A stretch of 64,000 nt of DNA, taken from positions 2,604,001 to 2,668,000 of the forward strand of contig NZ_CP045994.1 in NCBI RefSeq assembly GCF_016899425.1. Direction: 5' to 3'. Source of the DNA: Burkholderia sp. MS389 (GTDB lineage: Bacteria; Pseudomonadota; Gammaproteobacteria; Burkholderiales; Burkholderiaceae). Below, one piece after another: positions 48,029-58,405 of the stretch. The position numbers and the translations under genes are program-made. The notes below the pieces were generated by a model. The model made no database searches. It saw only the letters and a list, made by a program, of their open reading frames with translations, and had not been told where the DNA came from. Positions within the stretch are counted from its first letter, which is position 1. Every line of letters starts with the position of its first letter.

Positions 48029-48121
48029 GCAGGTCCTCTCACGAGACGGGTGGAAGCGCGCCATCGGCGGGCGCGCGGTTATTGTTTATCAGGCTGCGGG
48101 AAATCGCGTCGGCCGCCGGAA

Positions 48122-48307
48122 TCACGGATCGATCACGTCCGCGCACGCATCGGTCGGCGCCGCGGCGACATGGCCGACGAGCGGCACGATCTTGAGCCCG
48201 GCCGACGCCACCCGGCACGGCGCGGCCGCGAGGCCGCAGCCCGCGAGACTCGCGATGAGCGCCAGCGCGGCGCCCAGCTTTCCAATACGCAACCACCTCG
48301 ACGCCAT
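48122..48307 (-). CDS. Small lipoprotein (DUF6726-like)
   Basis: A 61-residue lipoprotein. The signal peptide ends in the lipobox LAGC (Cys24), followed by GLAAAPCRVASAGLKIVPLVGHVAAAPTDACADVIDP with two further cysteines. The pattern matches small lipoproteins of Burkholderia named DUF6726. A GAGGAG site precedes the ATG. It starts 18 bases after purT on the same strand and may be cotranscribed. Function unknown. Confidence 0.8.
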   Translation of the reverse strand: MASRWLRIGKLGAALALIASLAGCGLAAAPCRVASAGLKIVPLVGHVAAAPTDACADVIDP

Positions 48308-48325
48308 CGTCGTCTCCTCGTTCCG

Positions 48326-49540
48326 TCAACGCGCCGACACGGGCCGCACGGCCGCGGCCGCGCGCTTCGCGCGTTCGCGGGCTTCGTCGACGGTCGCGCC
48401 GGTCGCCAGCGCGACGCCCATGCGCCGCTTCGCAAAACTCTCCGGCTTGCCGAACAGGCGCAGGTCCGCGCCCGGCACCGCGAGCGCGTCGCGCACGCCT
48501 TCGAACGCGATCCAGCGCTCGTCGAGCCCGCCGTAGATCACCGCCGACGCGGCCGGCGTGCCGAGCGCCGGATCGACCGGCAGCCCGAGAATCGCCCGCG
48601 CATGCAGCTCGAATTCCGACTGGCGCTGCGACGCGAGCGTGACGAGGCCCGTATCGTGCGGCCGCGGGCTCACCTCGGAGAACCAGACGTCATCGCCGCG
48701 CACGAACAGCTCGACGCCGAACAACCCGCGCCCGCCGAGCGCCTCGGTCACCTTGTGCGCGATCTCGCGCGACTTCTCGAGCGCCGCCGCGCTCATCGGC
48801 TGCGGCTGCCACGATTCGACGTAGTCGCCCGCCACTTGCACGTGGCCGACCGGCTCGCAGAAGTAGGTGCGCGTGTCGAGCGTCGCCGGGTCGATCGCGC
48901 GCACGGTCAGTTGCGTGATCTCGTAGTCGAAATCGACGAAGCCCTCGACGATCACGCGGCCGTGGTTCACGCGCCCGCCCGCCATCGCGTAGTCCCACGC
49001 GGCTTGCACGTCGGCGGCGGTCTTCACGACCGACTGCCCCTTGCCCGACGACGACATCACGGGCTTCACGACGCACGGCATGCCGATCTTCGCGACGGCC
49101 CCGCTGAAGGCCTCGAACGAATCCGCGAACGCATACGGGGAAGTCGGCAGGCCGAGTTCCTCGGCCGCGAGCCGGCGGATCCCTTCGCGATTCATCGTGA
49201 GCTGCGTCGCGCGCGCGGTCGGGATCACCTCGGCGAGACCGGACGCCTCGATCGCCGCGAGCGCGTCGGTGGCGATCGCCTCGATTTCGGGGACGATCAG
49301 GTGCGGGCGCTCGGCTTCGACGATGGCCCGCAGCGCGGCCGGGTCCGTCATGTCGATCACGTGCGCGCGATGCGCGACCTGGTGGCCCGGTGCGTCCGGA
49401 TAGCGATCGACCGCGATGACTTCGACGCCGAGACGCTGCAACGCGATGATGACTTCCTTGCCGAGCTCGCCCGCGCCGAGCAGCATGACGCGCGTGGCCG
49501 AGGGTGAAAGCGGCGTACCGAGCCGCTGACCGATCTGCAT
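48326..49540 (-). CDS. purT: Formate-dependent GAR transformylase
   Basis: A 404-residue ATP-grasp enzyme that formylates glycinamide ribonucleotide with formate and ATP, a folate-independent alternative to PurN. Diagnostic segments are [66 protein letters not shown] (ATP loop) and [31 protein letters not shown]. The length is normal. purD for the preceding step lies 27 kb away in this window. Confidence 0.97.
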   Translation of the reverse strand: MQIGQRLGTPLSPSATRVMLLGAGELGKEVIIALQRLGVEVIAVDRYPDAPGHQVAHRAHVIDMTDPAALRAIVEAERPHLIVPEIEAIATDALAAIEASGLAEVIPTARATQLTMNREGIRRLAAEELGLPTSPYAFADSFEAFSGAVAKIGMPCVVKPVMSSSGKGQSVVKTAADVQAAWDYAMAGGRVNHGRVIVEGFVDFDYEITQLTVRAIDPATLDTRTYFCEPVGHVQVAGDYVESWQPQPMSAAALEKSREIAHKVTEALGGRGLFGVELFVRGDDVWFSEVSPRPHDTGLVTLASQRQSEFELHARAILGLPVDPALGTPAASAVIYGGLDERWIAFEGVRDALAVPGADLRLFGKPESFAKRRMGVALATGATVDEARERAKRAAAAVRPVSAR

Positions 49541-49756
49541 GTGATTTCCCGCTGGTTCTGTTGGAGGACGAAAACGGCTTCGATGTTAACACGGGCATCG
49601 GAGCCGGTTTGGGCGGTTGGGCCGCACCCGCGCGCGATCGCGCGAGGCCCGTGGACGCCCCGCGAACGTTTTCGCACGCGAAGTGTCGGCTCGCCTGCCG
49701 CGGGGCGGGTGCGTTACTCTTACGCCTTGATCAGAATCCGAAGAGGAACGAGGCTC

Positions 49757-50302
49757 ATGTCCCACCTGTCTGCCGCCGCACGCGCACGCACCGGCCTGCT
49801 TCGCCCGTTGCGCGCGCCGCTCTGCGCGTTGACGCTTGCCACGCTTCTCGCCGCCTGCGCGATGCCGACCCATCCCGATTCCGCCGCCCCCGCGCCCGAC
49901 CCGTACAACCCGGCCGCCGTCCAGTTGCTCGACGACACGAGCTGGGAACTCACCAGCTGGGTGAACGCCGACGGCACGCCACGCGCGATCCCGCACGGCG
50001 ACAACGGCGAGCCGATCAGGCTCGCGCTGTCGACCGACTCGGGCATCCGGCGCGCGAGCGGGTTCTCGGGCTGCAACCGCTACATGGGCACCTACGCGAT
50101 CAAGAACGGCCTGCTGAGCTTCGGCCCGCTCGCCGGCACGCGGATGGCCTGCCCGAACACGCTCGGCGGCCAGCTCGAATCCGCGTACCTCGACGCGCTC
50201 GCCCACATCGAGAAGACCGGCGTACAGATGCGCGCGCCCCAGCAATTGCAGATCGTGACGCAGGCCGGCGCAACACTGACGTTCACGCACCGGAGCCCCT
50301 GA
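49757..50302 (+). CDS. META-domain lipoprotein
   Basis: A 181-residue protein with a long basic N-terminus, a membrane segment and a lipobox LAAC (Cys34), then a META domain (HslJ-like): LLDDTSWELTSWVNADGTPRAI and SGFSGCNRYMGTYAIKNGLLSFGPLAGTRMACP. META proteins of this kind lie in the envelope and are linked to stress or drug tolerance in a few species. The ATG at 49757 has an AGAGGAACGAGG stretch upstream. Confidence 0.88.
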   Translation: MSHLSAAARARTGLLRPLRAPLCALTLATLLAACAMPTHPDSAAPAPDPYNPAAVQLLDDTSWELTSWVNADGTPRAIPHGDNGEPIRLALSTDSGIRRASGFSGCNRYMGTYAIKNGLLSFGPLAGTRMACPNTLGGQLESAYLDALAHIEKTGVQMRAPQQLQIVTQAGATLTFTHRSP

Positions 50303-50479
50303 TGCACGGCGCGCGCGAAGGCCGACCGACCGCCTTCGCGTGGCGCGCGACGCGCATGTGCGATCCACGTGCGTCGCGCGGCGTGAATCGGAATCACGCC
50401 GCGTTAGAGTCTTGTTCGCCGGCCGGTTAAACTCGGCGGGTCGCGCCCCGCGCGCCCCTCCCCACTCCTGTTTCAAAGC

Positions 50480-53400
50480 ATGCACACGGTTGTCTTCGGC
50501 TGGTTCGGCATCTCCGCCGTCTGGTTCCTCCTTCTCTTCTGGCGTCTCGTGCAGGCGATGCTGCCCGGCGGCGCCGGGCTCGCCGGCCGCGGCTCGATCC
50601 GCCTGTGGCTCGGCTTCGCCGCGGTATTCGTCTCAAGCGTCACGCTGACGAGCCCGCTGTCGGGCCCCGACACGAACGCGCTCGGCCATGCGTGCTCGGC
50701 CGGCTTCGCCCACGTGCTCGGCCCGATCGGCACGCCGGTCGCGATGGTCGTGCTGTTCTTCGCCGGCTTGCCCTGGCTGACCGGCATCGGCTGGCGGCAG
50801 TTCGCCGCGTGGGTCGACACGTCGTTCGGCGTCAAGCTGTCGCGCGACGGCGGCGACGACGACGCGCGCGGGATCGCCGACCTGCCGCGCAGCGCGCTGC
50901 ATCGCGACGACGACGTCGTACAGCCGACCACCGCCCACACCGTCAACTCGATGGCGCCGCGCCAGAACGGCCGGTATTCGCGCCCGACGGTGTGGAAACC
51001 CGATCCGCAGGCGCGACCGAAGCCGCGCAGCAAGACGCCACCGCGTCCCTTTGCCGAGCCCGTCGCGCCGTCGGGCTGGCTGAAGCCGACGGCGCCGCAG
51101 CGCACGCCTGCGCCGGCCGCGCCGATCCCGGCCAGCGCGATGCCGCCGCCGACCACCGGCAGCACCGCCAGCCTCGCGCGCGCCGCGGCGAACGCGCAAA
51201 TGCCGCGCCCCGCGCCGGCGCCGCTGCCGGCCGGATTCGAACCCGTCCGGCCGCGTCCGACCGCCGCGCGGCCGGCCACCGCCGCGCTGACGCAGACGGC
51301 GCCGCGCGCCACGGTCACGCCACGACCGGCCGGTACGCAGCCGCAAACGCAGCGTCCGCCGGTGCTCCCGGTCGCGGGCACGACGGCAGCCGGCCTGTCG
51401 CCGGACGCGGCCCGACGCCGCTCGGCGCCCCCCGCGCCGGCGCGCGCGCCGCTCTATGCGTGGAACGAGAAGCCGGCCGCGCCGATTACGCCGGCGCCGA
51501 GCGTTCACGACACGCTGCGCTCGATCGAGGCCAGCACCGCGCAATGGGCGACGCTGGGCGGCGCGCAGTCGGGCGATGCGACGCACGCGGCGGCCCCAGC
51601 CGCTGCCGTGGCCGGCGTAACCGCGGCAGCGGGCAGCGTCGCGGCATCGGCATCGGCCGCCGCGTCGAACGCGTTCGTCTCCGCGGCGCACGGCGTCGCA
51701 GCCCAGGACGCCCATGTTCCGGCCGAATCCGCGACCTCACCCGCTTACGACGACGGCGCACCGATCGTGCTCGACGCCTTCATGCCGGCGGAATCCGGTA
51801 TCGCGCAGGCTCCGGTCGGCGATTCGTCCACTCCTGCATTCGATGACGCTGAATCGAACGCACGGTGGAATCCCGGCATCGACGATGCCGCGTTCTCGCA
51901 TCGTGCCGACGACGAGATCCGTCACGTCGACCAAGCGGCCACCGCGCCGTCGATCGACGCGCCCATCGACCTCGCGCCGTGGGAAGACGTCGTCAGCCCG
52001 GCAGCTTCTGCGCTCGACGTGTCGACCGAAAGCCCGATCGCCGAGTCGCCGGCGCACAGCGCGGGATCGGAGTCCACCCATTCAGCCTTCACGCCAGCAG
52101 GTGCTGCAGCCGTTCGCGCTCTCGGCATCAGCGAGCCGACCGCGTCCGTCGATATCGACGACAACGACGACGCACAACCGGCGCCTGCAATCGATCGCGC
52201 TGCACCGGAAGCTGCCAAGCCGGTCGAGGCGGACCCCGCGGCACCGTTGTCGGCCGTCACTCAACGCGCGACGGCCGCTACATATTGGACTGCGTCGACG
52301 ATGCAGCCTGCCGCGACGCAGACAACCGTCGCCGCGGAATTGCCGAAAGCGCCGGCGGTCCAGCCGTTTGCCGCAGCATCGACGGCTGCGGCTGTCGCCG
52401 CATCGCCGCAGGTCAGCACGGCGCCTGACTCGACTGCCCCCGCATCGAGCATCGCGCCCGTCGCCGCCGCCGTTTCGCCGGTCGGCGCGACCGGCACGGC
52501 GTCCGCTTTGCCGTCGCAACCGGCCGCATCGGCACCGCCCGTTACTTCCGCCGCGTCGGCATCGCCTGCCGGTGTCACGGGCATGACTTACGGTTCGCTT
52601 CCCCCCGCTTCGACGCCCGGATCGACCGATGCGCCCGCCGCGACGCCGTCGACGACCGGCGCGTCGGGTTCGACGTTCGGTTCGACTGCGCAAGCGCCTG
52701 CAACACCTGCGCCCGCCACCGCGACACCGGCGACTTTCACGTCCGCACCCATCGCTGCGCCGTCTTCCGCGCCGGCATCGACGTTTTCCACCGACACGGC
52801 AACCACGTCGACCACGTTGACCGGCACGACGACCTTCGCTCCATCCGGCTCATCGAGCGCGGTCGCGCCGCAGCCGGCAATCGGCCTGCCCGCGTCGCCA
52901 GCCGCGTCCGCACCGGCGTCACCGTCCTTCAGCGCGATCGCGCCGACGACCACGGCCGCCGCGACGCCGGCTTACCAAGTCGCAGGCGCCGCTGCAGGCG
53001 GATCGCCGACGTCCATCGGTGCGGCCACCGCGACGCAGGCGCCGTCGATCGCGACTGTCCCTGCCGCAGTCGCGACCCCGACGCTCACGACACAGCCCGC
53101 GCCTGCCGCCTCGTCGGCGAGCTGGTCCGTGTCGCATGACGTGACCGCCACACCGCCCGCGGCAACCGTCCCCGGCGCGAACCTCCCGCCCACGCCGGCA
53201 ACCGTCATTTCCGCGCCGCCGCCCGTCGCGATCCCGCCCATCGGCGCACCGGCCACCGACGCAATCGAGACGACCGAACCGGCCCCGGCCGCGCCCCCCG
53301 CCCGCCCGCCGCGCCCGAACGCGTTCGAATTCCACGCGCCCGCGTCGTTCAACGTCGAACTGCCGACGCTCGACCTGCTCGAGCCCGCGTCCGACGACGT

Positions 53401-54829
53401 CGAAACGATCACCGAGGAACACCTCGCGCAAACCGCGCAAGTAATCGAACAGCGGCTGCAGGAATTCAAGGTGCCGGTGACGGTGGTCGGCGCATCGGCC
53501 GGCCCCGTGATCACGCGCTTCGAGATCGAGCCCGCGCTCGGCGTGCGCGGCAGCCAGATCGTCGGGCTGATGAAGGACCTGTCGCGCGGCCTCGGCCTCA
53601 CGTCGATCCGCGTCGTCGAGACGATCCCCGGCAAGACCTGCATGGGTCTCGAACTGCCGAACGCGAAGCGCCAGATGATCCGCCTGTCGGAGATCCTCGA
53701 ATCGCGGCAGTACCAGCATTCGCCGTCGCAACTGACGATCGCGATGGGCAAGGACATCACCGGCCACCCGGTCGTCACCGATCTCGCAAAGGCGCCGCAC
53801 ATGCTCGTGGCGGGCACGACGGGTTCGGGCAAGTCGGTCGCGATCAACGCGATGATCCTGTCGCTGCTGTACAAGGCGACGCCGGAAGACGTGCGGCTCA
53901 TCATGATCGACCCGAAGATGCTGGAGCTGTCGGTCTACGAAGGCATCCCGCACCTGCTCGCGCCGGTCGTCACCGACATGAAGCTCGCGGCGAACGCGCT
54001 GAACTGGTGCGTCGGCGAAATGGAGAAGCGCTACCGGCTGATGTCGGCCGTCGGCGTGCGCAACCTCGCGGGCTTCAACCAGAAGATCCGCGACGCAGAG
54101 GCGAAGGAAAAGAAGATCGGCAACCCGTTCTCGCTGACGCCCGAGGATCCGGAGCCGCTGTCGACGCTGCCGCTGATCGTCGTCGTGATCGACGAGCTGG
54201 CCGACCTGATGATGGTCGCCGGCAAGAAGATCGAGGAGCTGATCGCCCGCCTCGCGCAGAAGGCGCGCGCGGCCGGCATCCACCTGATCCTCGCGACGCA
54301 ACGGCCGTCCGTCGACGTGATCACGGGCCTCATCAAGGCGAACATCCCGACGCGCGTCGCGTTCCAGGTGTCGTCGAAGATCGACTCGCGCACGATCCTC
54401 GACCAGATGGGCGCCGAGTCGCTGCTCGGGATGGGCGACATGCTGTTCCTGCCGCCGGGCACCGGTTATCCTCAGCGCGTGCACGGCGCGTTCGTCGCCG
54501 ACGAGGAAGTGCACCGGATCGTCGAGTACCTGAAGCAGTTCGGCGAGCCGCAGTACGAGGAAGGGATTCTCGACGGCCCGGCCGCCGACGGCGCGACGCA
54601 GGACCTGTTCGGCGATGCGCCGGATGCGGAAGCCGATCCGCTGTACGACGAAGCCGTCGCGTTCGTCGTGCGCACGCGGCGCGCGTCGATCTCGTCGGTG
54701 CAGCGTCAGTTGCGCATCGGCTACAACCGCGCGGCGCGGCTCGTCGAGCAGATGGAAGCCGCGGGCCTCGTGTCGGCGATGGGCATCAACGGCAGCCGCG
54801 AGGTGCTCGTGCCGGCCGCGGCCGACTGA
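50480..54829 (+). CDS. ftsK: FtsK, DNA translocase with long linker
   Basis: A 1449-residue divisome protein. An N-terminal membrane part (residues 1-115, about three to four helices) is followed by a very long Ala/Pro/Thr/Ser-rich linker (about 130-940). The RecA-like motor follows: Walker A GTTGSGKS begins at residue 1112, and Walker B is [13 protein letters not shown] near 1232-1244. The C-terminal winged helix (gamma domain, [38 protein letters not shown]) reads KOPS DNA signals and activates XerD. It resolves chromosome dimers at the septum. No Shine-Dalgarno sequence precedes the ATG. Confidence 0.96.
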   Translation: MHTVVFGWFGISAVWFLLLFWRLVQAMLPGGAGLAGRGSIRLWLGFAAVFVSSVTLTSPLSGPDTNALGHACSAGFAHVLGPIGTPVAMVVLFFAGLPWLTGIGWRQFAAWVDTSFGVKLSRDGGDDDARGIADLPRSALHRDDDVVQPTTAHTVNSMAPRQNGRYSRPTVWKPDPQARPKPRSKTPPRPFAEPVAPSGWLKPTAPQRTPAPAAPIPASAMPPPTTGSTASLARAAANAQMPRPAPAPLPAGFEPVRPRPTAARPATAALTQTAPRATVTPRPAGTQPQTQRPPVLPVAGTTAAGLSPDAARRRSAPPAPARAPLYAWNEKPAAPITPAPSVHDTLRSIEASTAQWATLGGAQSGDATHAAAPAAAVAGVTAAAGSVAASASAAASNAFVSAAHGVAAQDAHVPAESATSPAYDDGAPIVLDAFMPAESGIAQAPVGDSSTPAFDDAESNARWNPGIDDAAFSHRADDEIRHVDQAATAPSIDAPIDLAPWEDVVSPAASALDVSTESPIAESPAHSAGSESTHSAFTPAGAAAVRALGISEPTASVDIDDNDDAQPAPAIDRAAPEAAKPVEADPAAPLSAVTQRATAATYWTASTMQPAATQTTVAAELPKAPAVQPFAAASTAAAVAASPQVSTAPDSTAPASSIAPVAAAVSPVGATGTASALPSQPAASAPPVTSAASASPAGVTGMTYGSLPPASTPGSTDAPAATPSTTGASGSTFGSTAQAPATPAPATATPATFTSAPIAAPSSAPASTFSTDTATTSTTLTGTTTFAPSGSSSAVAPQPAIGLPASPAASAPASPSFSAIAPTTTAAATPAYQVAGAAAGGSPTSIGAATATQAPSIATVPAAVATPTLTTQPAPAASSASWSVSHDVTATPPAATVPGANLPPTPATVISAPPPVAIPPIGAPATDAIETTEPAPAAPPARPPRPNAFEFHAPASFNVELPTLDLLEPASDDVETITEEHLAQTAQVIEQRLQEFKVPVTVVGASAGPVITRFEIEPALGVRGSQIVGLMKDLSRGLGLTSIRVVETIPGKTCMGLELPNAKRQMIRLSEILESRQYQHSPSQLTIAMGKDITGHPVVTDLAKAPHMLVAGTTGSGKSVAINAMILSLLYKATPEDVRLIMIDPKMLELSVYEGIPHLLAPVVTDMKLAANALNWCVGEMEKRYRLMSAVGVRNLAGFNQKIRDAEAKEKKIGNPFSLTPEDPEPLSTLPLIVVVIDELADLMMVAGKKIEELIARLAQKARAAGIHLILATQRPSVDVITGLIKANIPTRVAFQVSSKIDSRTILDQMGAESLLGMGDMLFLPPGTGYPQRVHGAFVADEEVHRIVEYLKQFGEPQYEEGILDGPAADGATQDLFGDAPDAEADPLYDEAVAFVVRTRRASISSVQRQLRIGYNRAARLVEQMEAAGLVSAMGINGSREVLVPAAAD

Positions 54830-54894
54830 GCAAGCCGGCAGCACGGCCGCCGGCATCGATACGGGCGCGCCGCGCAAGCGGCTGCCGCAAATAC

Positions 54895-54922
54895 GAAGGG
54901 CGCTGCCTCGGCAGCGCCCTTC
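54895..54922 (+). terminator. Shared terminator between ftsK and the lactonase gene
   Basis: A perfect 12-pair stem, GAAGGGCGCTGC against GCAGCGCCCTTC with a CTCG loop, lies between two convergent genes (ends at 54829 and 54950). The T-runs are short on both strands, so it may work in both directions. Confidence 0.7.
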
Positions 54923-54949
54923 TCGCATCGACCGGGAATCGGCCGCGAT

Positions 54950-56197
54950 TTACTGCGCGACCGGCACCAGCTTGAAGTCGACCGGCTTGCCGACCGCGAC
55001 CTTCTGCGGATTCGCGCCGAGCTGCCCCGTTTCGACATCGCGACTGAATACGTAGAACGTGTCGCTGTCCTGGTTGCCGACGATCAGCCACTTGCCGGTC
55101 GGGTCGATCAGGAATTCGCGCGGCGTCTTGCCGAGGCTCGACTGGCGGCCGACGCGCTTCAACCGGCCGTCGGCCTGGTTCACCGCGTAGATCACCAGGT
55201 CGTTCGCGTCGCCGCGGTTGCTCGCGTACAGGAAGCGGCCGTCCGGCGACAGGTGGATCGCGCCGCCGCCGACCTTGCCCTTGAAGCCCGGCGCCGTCAT
55301 CGGCACCGTCTCGACCGGCGTCAGCTTGCCGTCGCGATAGCCGAACACCTCGACCGACGCGTTGAGCTCGCTCGTCACATACGCGAAGCGGCCGTCCGCG
55401 CCGAACACCATGTGACGCGGGCCGGAGCCTGCCTTCACCGGCGTGTAGCGCGTGTCGGTCGGGCTGATCAGCCCGCGGCTGCCGTCCACCGTGTAGCGGT
55501 AGCCGTAGATCTTGTCCGCGCCGAGATCCTGCACGAACAGGTAGCGGCCGTCCGGCGAAAACACCGTCGAATGCACGTGCGCGCCGTCCTGGCGGCCCTT
55601 CACGGGCCCGGTGCCTTCGTGGTGGACCGCCAGCACGGCCTGGCCGGCCGCGCCGTCGTCGCGCAGCGGAAATACCGCGAAGCTGCCGCCCGGGTCGGCC
55701 GCGACCGAGTAGTTGGCGGTCACGAGGTACTTGCCGTCCGGCGACAGCGCGAGATAGCAAGGGTCGTTCCCTTCCGACGATACACGCTCGATGAAGCTCA
55801 GCGCGCCTGTCTTCGCGTCGAAGCGGAACGCGCTGACGCCGCCGCGCTGCGTCGCGGGCCCGTCGTCGCCGGGGAGTTCGTTGACCGCGTAGACGGTGCG
55901 ACCGTCGCGGCTCGGCAACAGATACGACGGATTCACGGTCTTCGCCGACGATACCGGCGCGACGCTGCCGGTTTTGGTATCGAAGCGATAAACGTAGATC
56001 CCGTCGCTGCCGCCACCCGTATAGGTGCCGACGAGCAGGTTGTAGACGCCGTCGGCCGGGGCGGACGATTGCTGCGCGAATGCGTGGGTCGCGGACAGGG
56101 AAAGCACGATCGCGAAACCTTTCATCCAGTGAGCGAACCTAAGCGGCAACCCTCGTGTCGAAGCGCGTGCGTCACGCTCCCGTAAACGGTTGGCCAT
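54950..56197 (-). CDS. Secreted lactonase, 6-phosphogluconolactonase-like
   Basis: A 415-residue seven-bladed beta-propeller of the lactonase family (PF10282-type). A signal peptide (about residues 22-42, ending AFAQ) makes it periplasmic or secreted, unlike cytoplasmic YbhE. Blade repeats such as LSPDGKYLVTANY, FSPDGRYLFVQDLGADKIYGYR and LSPDGRFLYASNRGDANDLVIY are clear. The exported location argues against a role in the pentose phosphate pathway; the natural lactone is unknown. The ATG at 56197 has an ideal AAGGAGG site. It is divergent from the GH15 gene. Confidence 0.88.
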   Translation of the reverse strand: MANRLRERDARASTRGLPLRFAHWMKGFAIVLSLSATHAFAQQSSAPADGVYNLLVGTYTGGGSDGIYVYRFDTKTGSVAPVSSAKTVNPSYLLPSRDGRTVYAVNELPGDDGPATQRGGVSAFRFDAKTGALSFIERVSSEGNDPCYLALSPDGKYLVTANYSVAADPGGSFAVFPLRDDGAAGQAVLAVHHEGTGPVKGRQDGAHVHSTVFSPDGRYLFVQDLGADKIYGYRYTVDGSRGLISPTDTRYTPVKAGSGPRHMVFGADGRFAYVTSELNASVEVFGYRDGKLTPVETVPMTAPGFKGKVGGGAIHLSPDGRFLYASNRGDANDLVIYAVNQADGRLKRVGRQSSLGKTPREFLIDPTGKWLIVGNQDSDTFYVFSRDVETGQLGANPQKVAVGKPVDFKLVPVAQ

Positions 56198-56363
56198 TGA
56201 ATCCTCCTTGCATCGAGTCGCTTCAAGTGTTGAGATAGGACGAAACGCCGGCCGTTCATGCGCTCCGCCGCCCGGCCGAGTATACGGGGCGCGGCGCCCG
56301 GGCGTGAAGTCCGGGCCGCCGACGTCCGCATTGTGAACTCGAATACCCAAGGATCGCCTGCCC

Positions 56364-58193
56364 ATGCCCGCCCTGATCGAAGACTACGCCCTCGTCGGCG
56401 ACGGCCACACGGCCGCGCTGATCGCAAAAGACGGCTCCGTCGACTGGCTGTGCTGGCCCCGCTTCGATTCGGGCGCCTGCTTCGCGGCGCTGCTCGGCAC
56501 GCCCGAGCACGGCCGCTGGCTGCTTGCTCCGGCCGCCGACGCCGCGATCACGCACACGACACGCCGCTATCGCGGCGACACACTGATTCTCGAAACCGAT
56601 TACGAAAGCGCCGACGGCGCCGTCACCGTGATCGACTTCATGCCGCCCGGCAACGGCTGGTCCGAACTGGTGCGGATCGTCGTCGGCCGCCACGGCACGA
56701 TGAAGATGCGCATGGAGCTCGTGTTGCGCTTCGACTACGGCTTCTCGATTCCGTGGGTCACGCAACTGACCCGCGAGGACGGCATGAAGGCCATCGCGGG
56801 CCCCGATACCGTCGTGCTGCGCACGCCGGTGCCGCTCACCGGCAAGAACCTCCATACGCTCGCGGAATTCACGGTGAGCGCCGACGAGCGCGTGCCGTTC
56901 TCGCTCGGCTACGCGGCGTCGCACATGCGGCTGCCGCCGGCGCGCGACCCGCTGTCGATGCTCGCGCGCACCGAGAACTACTGGCTCGAATGGTCGGGCC
57001 GCTGCCAGGTGCAGGGCCGCTACGCGGCCGCCGTGCGCCGCTCGCTGATCACGCTGAAGGCGCTCGCGTACGAGCCGACCGGCGGCATCGTCGCCGCGCC
57101 GACCACCTCGCTGCCCGAGAAGATCGGCGGCAACCGCAACTGGGACTACCGCTACTGCTGGCTGCGCGACGCGACGATCACGCTGCTCGCGCTGATGCGC
57201 GGCGGCTACTACGACGAGGCGCGCGCGTGGCGCACGTGGCTCGGCCGCGTGATGGCCGGCTCGCCCGAGCAGATCCAGATCATGTACGGGATCGCCGGCG
57301 AGCGCCGGCTGCCGGAAATGGAACTCGACTGGCTGCCCGGCTACCAGGATTCGCTGCCGGTGCGCGTCGGCAACGGCGCCGCGAACCAGCTCCAGCTCGA
57401 CGTGTTCGGCGAGGTGATGGCCGCGCTGCATCTCGCGCGCGTGGGCGGCCTGCAGGCCGACGACACGGTCTGGTCGGTGCAGTGCGCGCTGCTCGACCAC
57501 CTCGAGAAGATCTGGCAGGAACCCGACGAAGGGATCTGGGAAACGCGCGGCGGCCGCCGCCATTTCACGTTCTCGAAGGTGATGGCGTGGGTCGCGTTCG
57601 ACCGCGCGATCAAGTCGGCGGAAATGTTCCGGCTGCCCGGCTCGCTCGACCGCTGGCGCGCGCTGCGCGAGCGGATTCACGCGGACGTCTGCGCGAACGC
57701 GTGGCACGAAGGCAAGCAGGCGTTCGCACAGAGCTACGGCAGCGACGAGCTCGATGCGAGCGTGCTGCTGCTGCCGCAGCTCGGCTTCCTGCCGCCGGAA
57801 GACCCGCGCATCGTCGGCACAGTCGACGCGATCGAACGGGAATTGCTGCACGACGGGCTCGTGATGCGCTACCGCACGACCGAATACGACGACGGCCTGC
57901 CGCCGGGCGAAGGCACGTTTCTCGCGTGCAGCTTCTGGCTGGTCGACAGCTACGCGCTGCTCGGCCGGATCGACGACGCGCATCGGCTCTTCAGCCGGCT
58001 GCTCGCGCTGTCCAACGACCTGGGCTTGCTCGCGGAGGAATACGACCCGGTGGCCGGGCGGCTCGTCGGCAACTTCCCGCAGGCGTTCTCGCACGTGGCG
58101 CTCGTGCATACCGCGATGAACCTGATGCACCATGAAGACGCGATGGCGCGCGCGGCCGGCCAGCCCGCGCCGGCCGTGGCCACCGGCCGCTGA
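56364..58193 (+). CDS. Glycoside hydrolase family 15 enzyme
   Basis: A 609-residue cytoplasmic protein of family GH15. The N-terminal beta domain opens IEDYALVGDGHTAALIAKDGSVDWLCWPRFDSGACFAALLG. The (alpha/alpha)6 barrel carries GGNRNWDYRYCWLRDATITLLALMRGGYYDEARAW and EPDEGIWETRGGRRHFTFSKVMAWVAFDRAI, containing the catalytic acid region. GH15 includes glucoamylases and trehalases; bacterial members with this start are often trehalase-like. No signal peptide. AAGGA lies 10 bases upstream of the ATG. Confidence 0.92.
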   Translation: MPALIEDYALVGDGHTAALIAKDGSVDWLCWPRFDSGACFAALLGTPEHGRWLLAPAADAAITHTTRRYRGDTLILETDYESADGAVTVIDFMPPGNGWSELVRIVVGRHGTMKMRMELVLRFDYGFSIPWVTQLTREDGMKAIAGPDTVVLRTPVPLTGKNLHTLAEFTVSADERVPFSLGYAASHMRLPPARDPLSMLARTENYWLEWSGRCQVQGRYAAAVRRSLITLKALAYEPTGGIVAAPTTSLPEKIGGNRNWDYRYCWLRDATITLLALMRGGYYDEARAWRTWLGRVMAGSPEQIQIMYGIAGERRLPEMELDWLPGYQDSLPVRVGNGAANQLQLDVFGEVMAALHLARVGGLQADDTVWSVQCALLDHLEKIWQEPDEGIWETRGGRRHFTFSKVMAWVAFDRAIKSAEMFRLPGSLDRWRALRERIHADVCANAWHEGKQAFAQSYGSDELDASVLLLPQLGFLPPEDPRIVGTVDAIERELLHDGLVMRYRTTEYDDGLPPGEGTFLACSFWLVDSYALLGRIDDAHRLFSRLLALSNDLGLLAEEYDPVAGRLVGNFPQAFSHVALVHTAMNLMHHEDAMARAAGQPAPAVATGR

Positions 58194-58257
58194 GCGGCGG
58201 CGCGGGCCCTTGTTCATAGATCGTCAAATCGCAAAAATTTGATGAAAAAACCGGGAA

Positions 58258-58324
58258 ATGTTGCATTGCACAAACGATCGTTGTCCGATATGATCGACGA
58301 GATTGTCCGGCTGCAATGCAACAT
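58258..58324 (+). promoter_or_regulatory. phaZ promoter flanked by a 13-base inverted repeat
   Basis: ATGTTGCATTGCA (58258-58270) and its perfect reverse complement TGCAATGCAACAT (58312-58324) are separated by 41 bases. Between them TTGCAC (58266-58271) and TATGAT (58289-58294), 17 bases apart, form a possible promoter whose -35 overlaps the left arm. The right arm lies just past the likely start site. TGCA-rich boxes are bound by PhaR-type regulators of polyhydroxyalkanoate genes, so PhaR is a candidate. The region is AT-rich compared with its neighbours. Confidence 0.55.
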
Positions 58325-58405
58325 GGCCGGCCGCTGACCCACACGGCACGCCGCGACGCCTCACGCCGCCCTTGCGCACCGTCCCCCCACGCGGGAGTAG
58401 CCTGC

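Noticed and set aside
47360..49507. A 715-codon plus-strand frame across the rhlE leader, MliC gene and purT
   Set aside because: Opposite strand of confirmed genes, no domain, biased composition.
51600..53300. Alanine- and threonine-rich stretches in ftsK as a DNA tandem repeat
   Set aside because: The protein is low-complexity, but I saw no regular repeated DNA unit.
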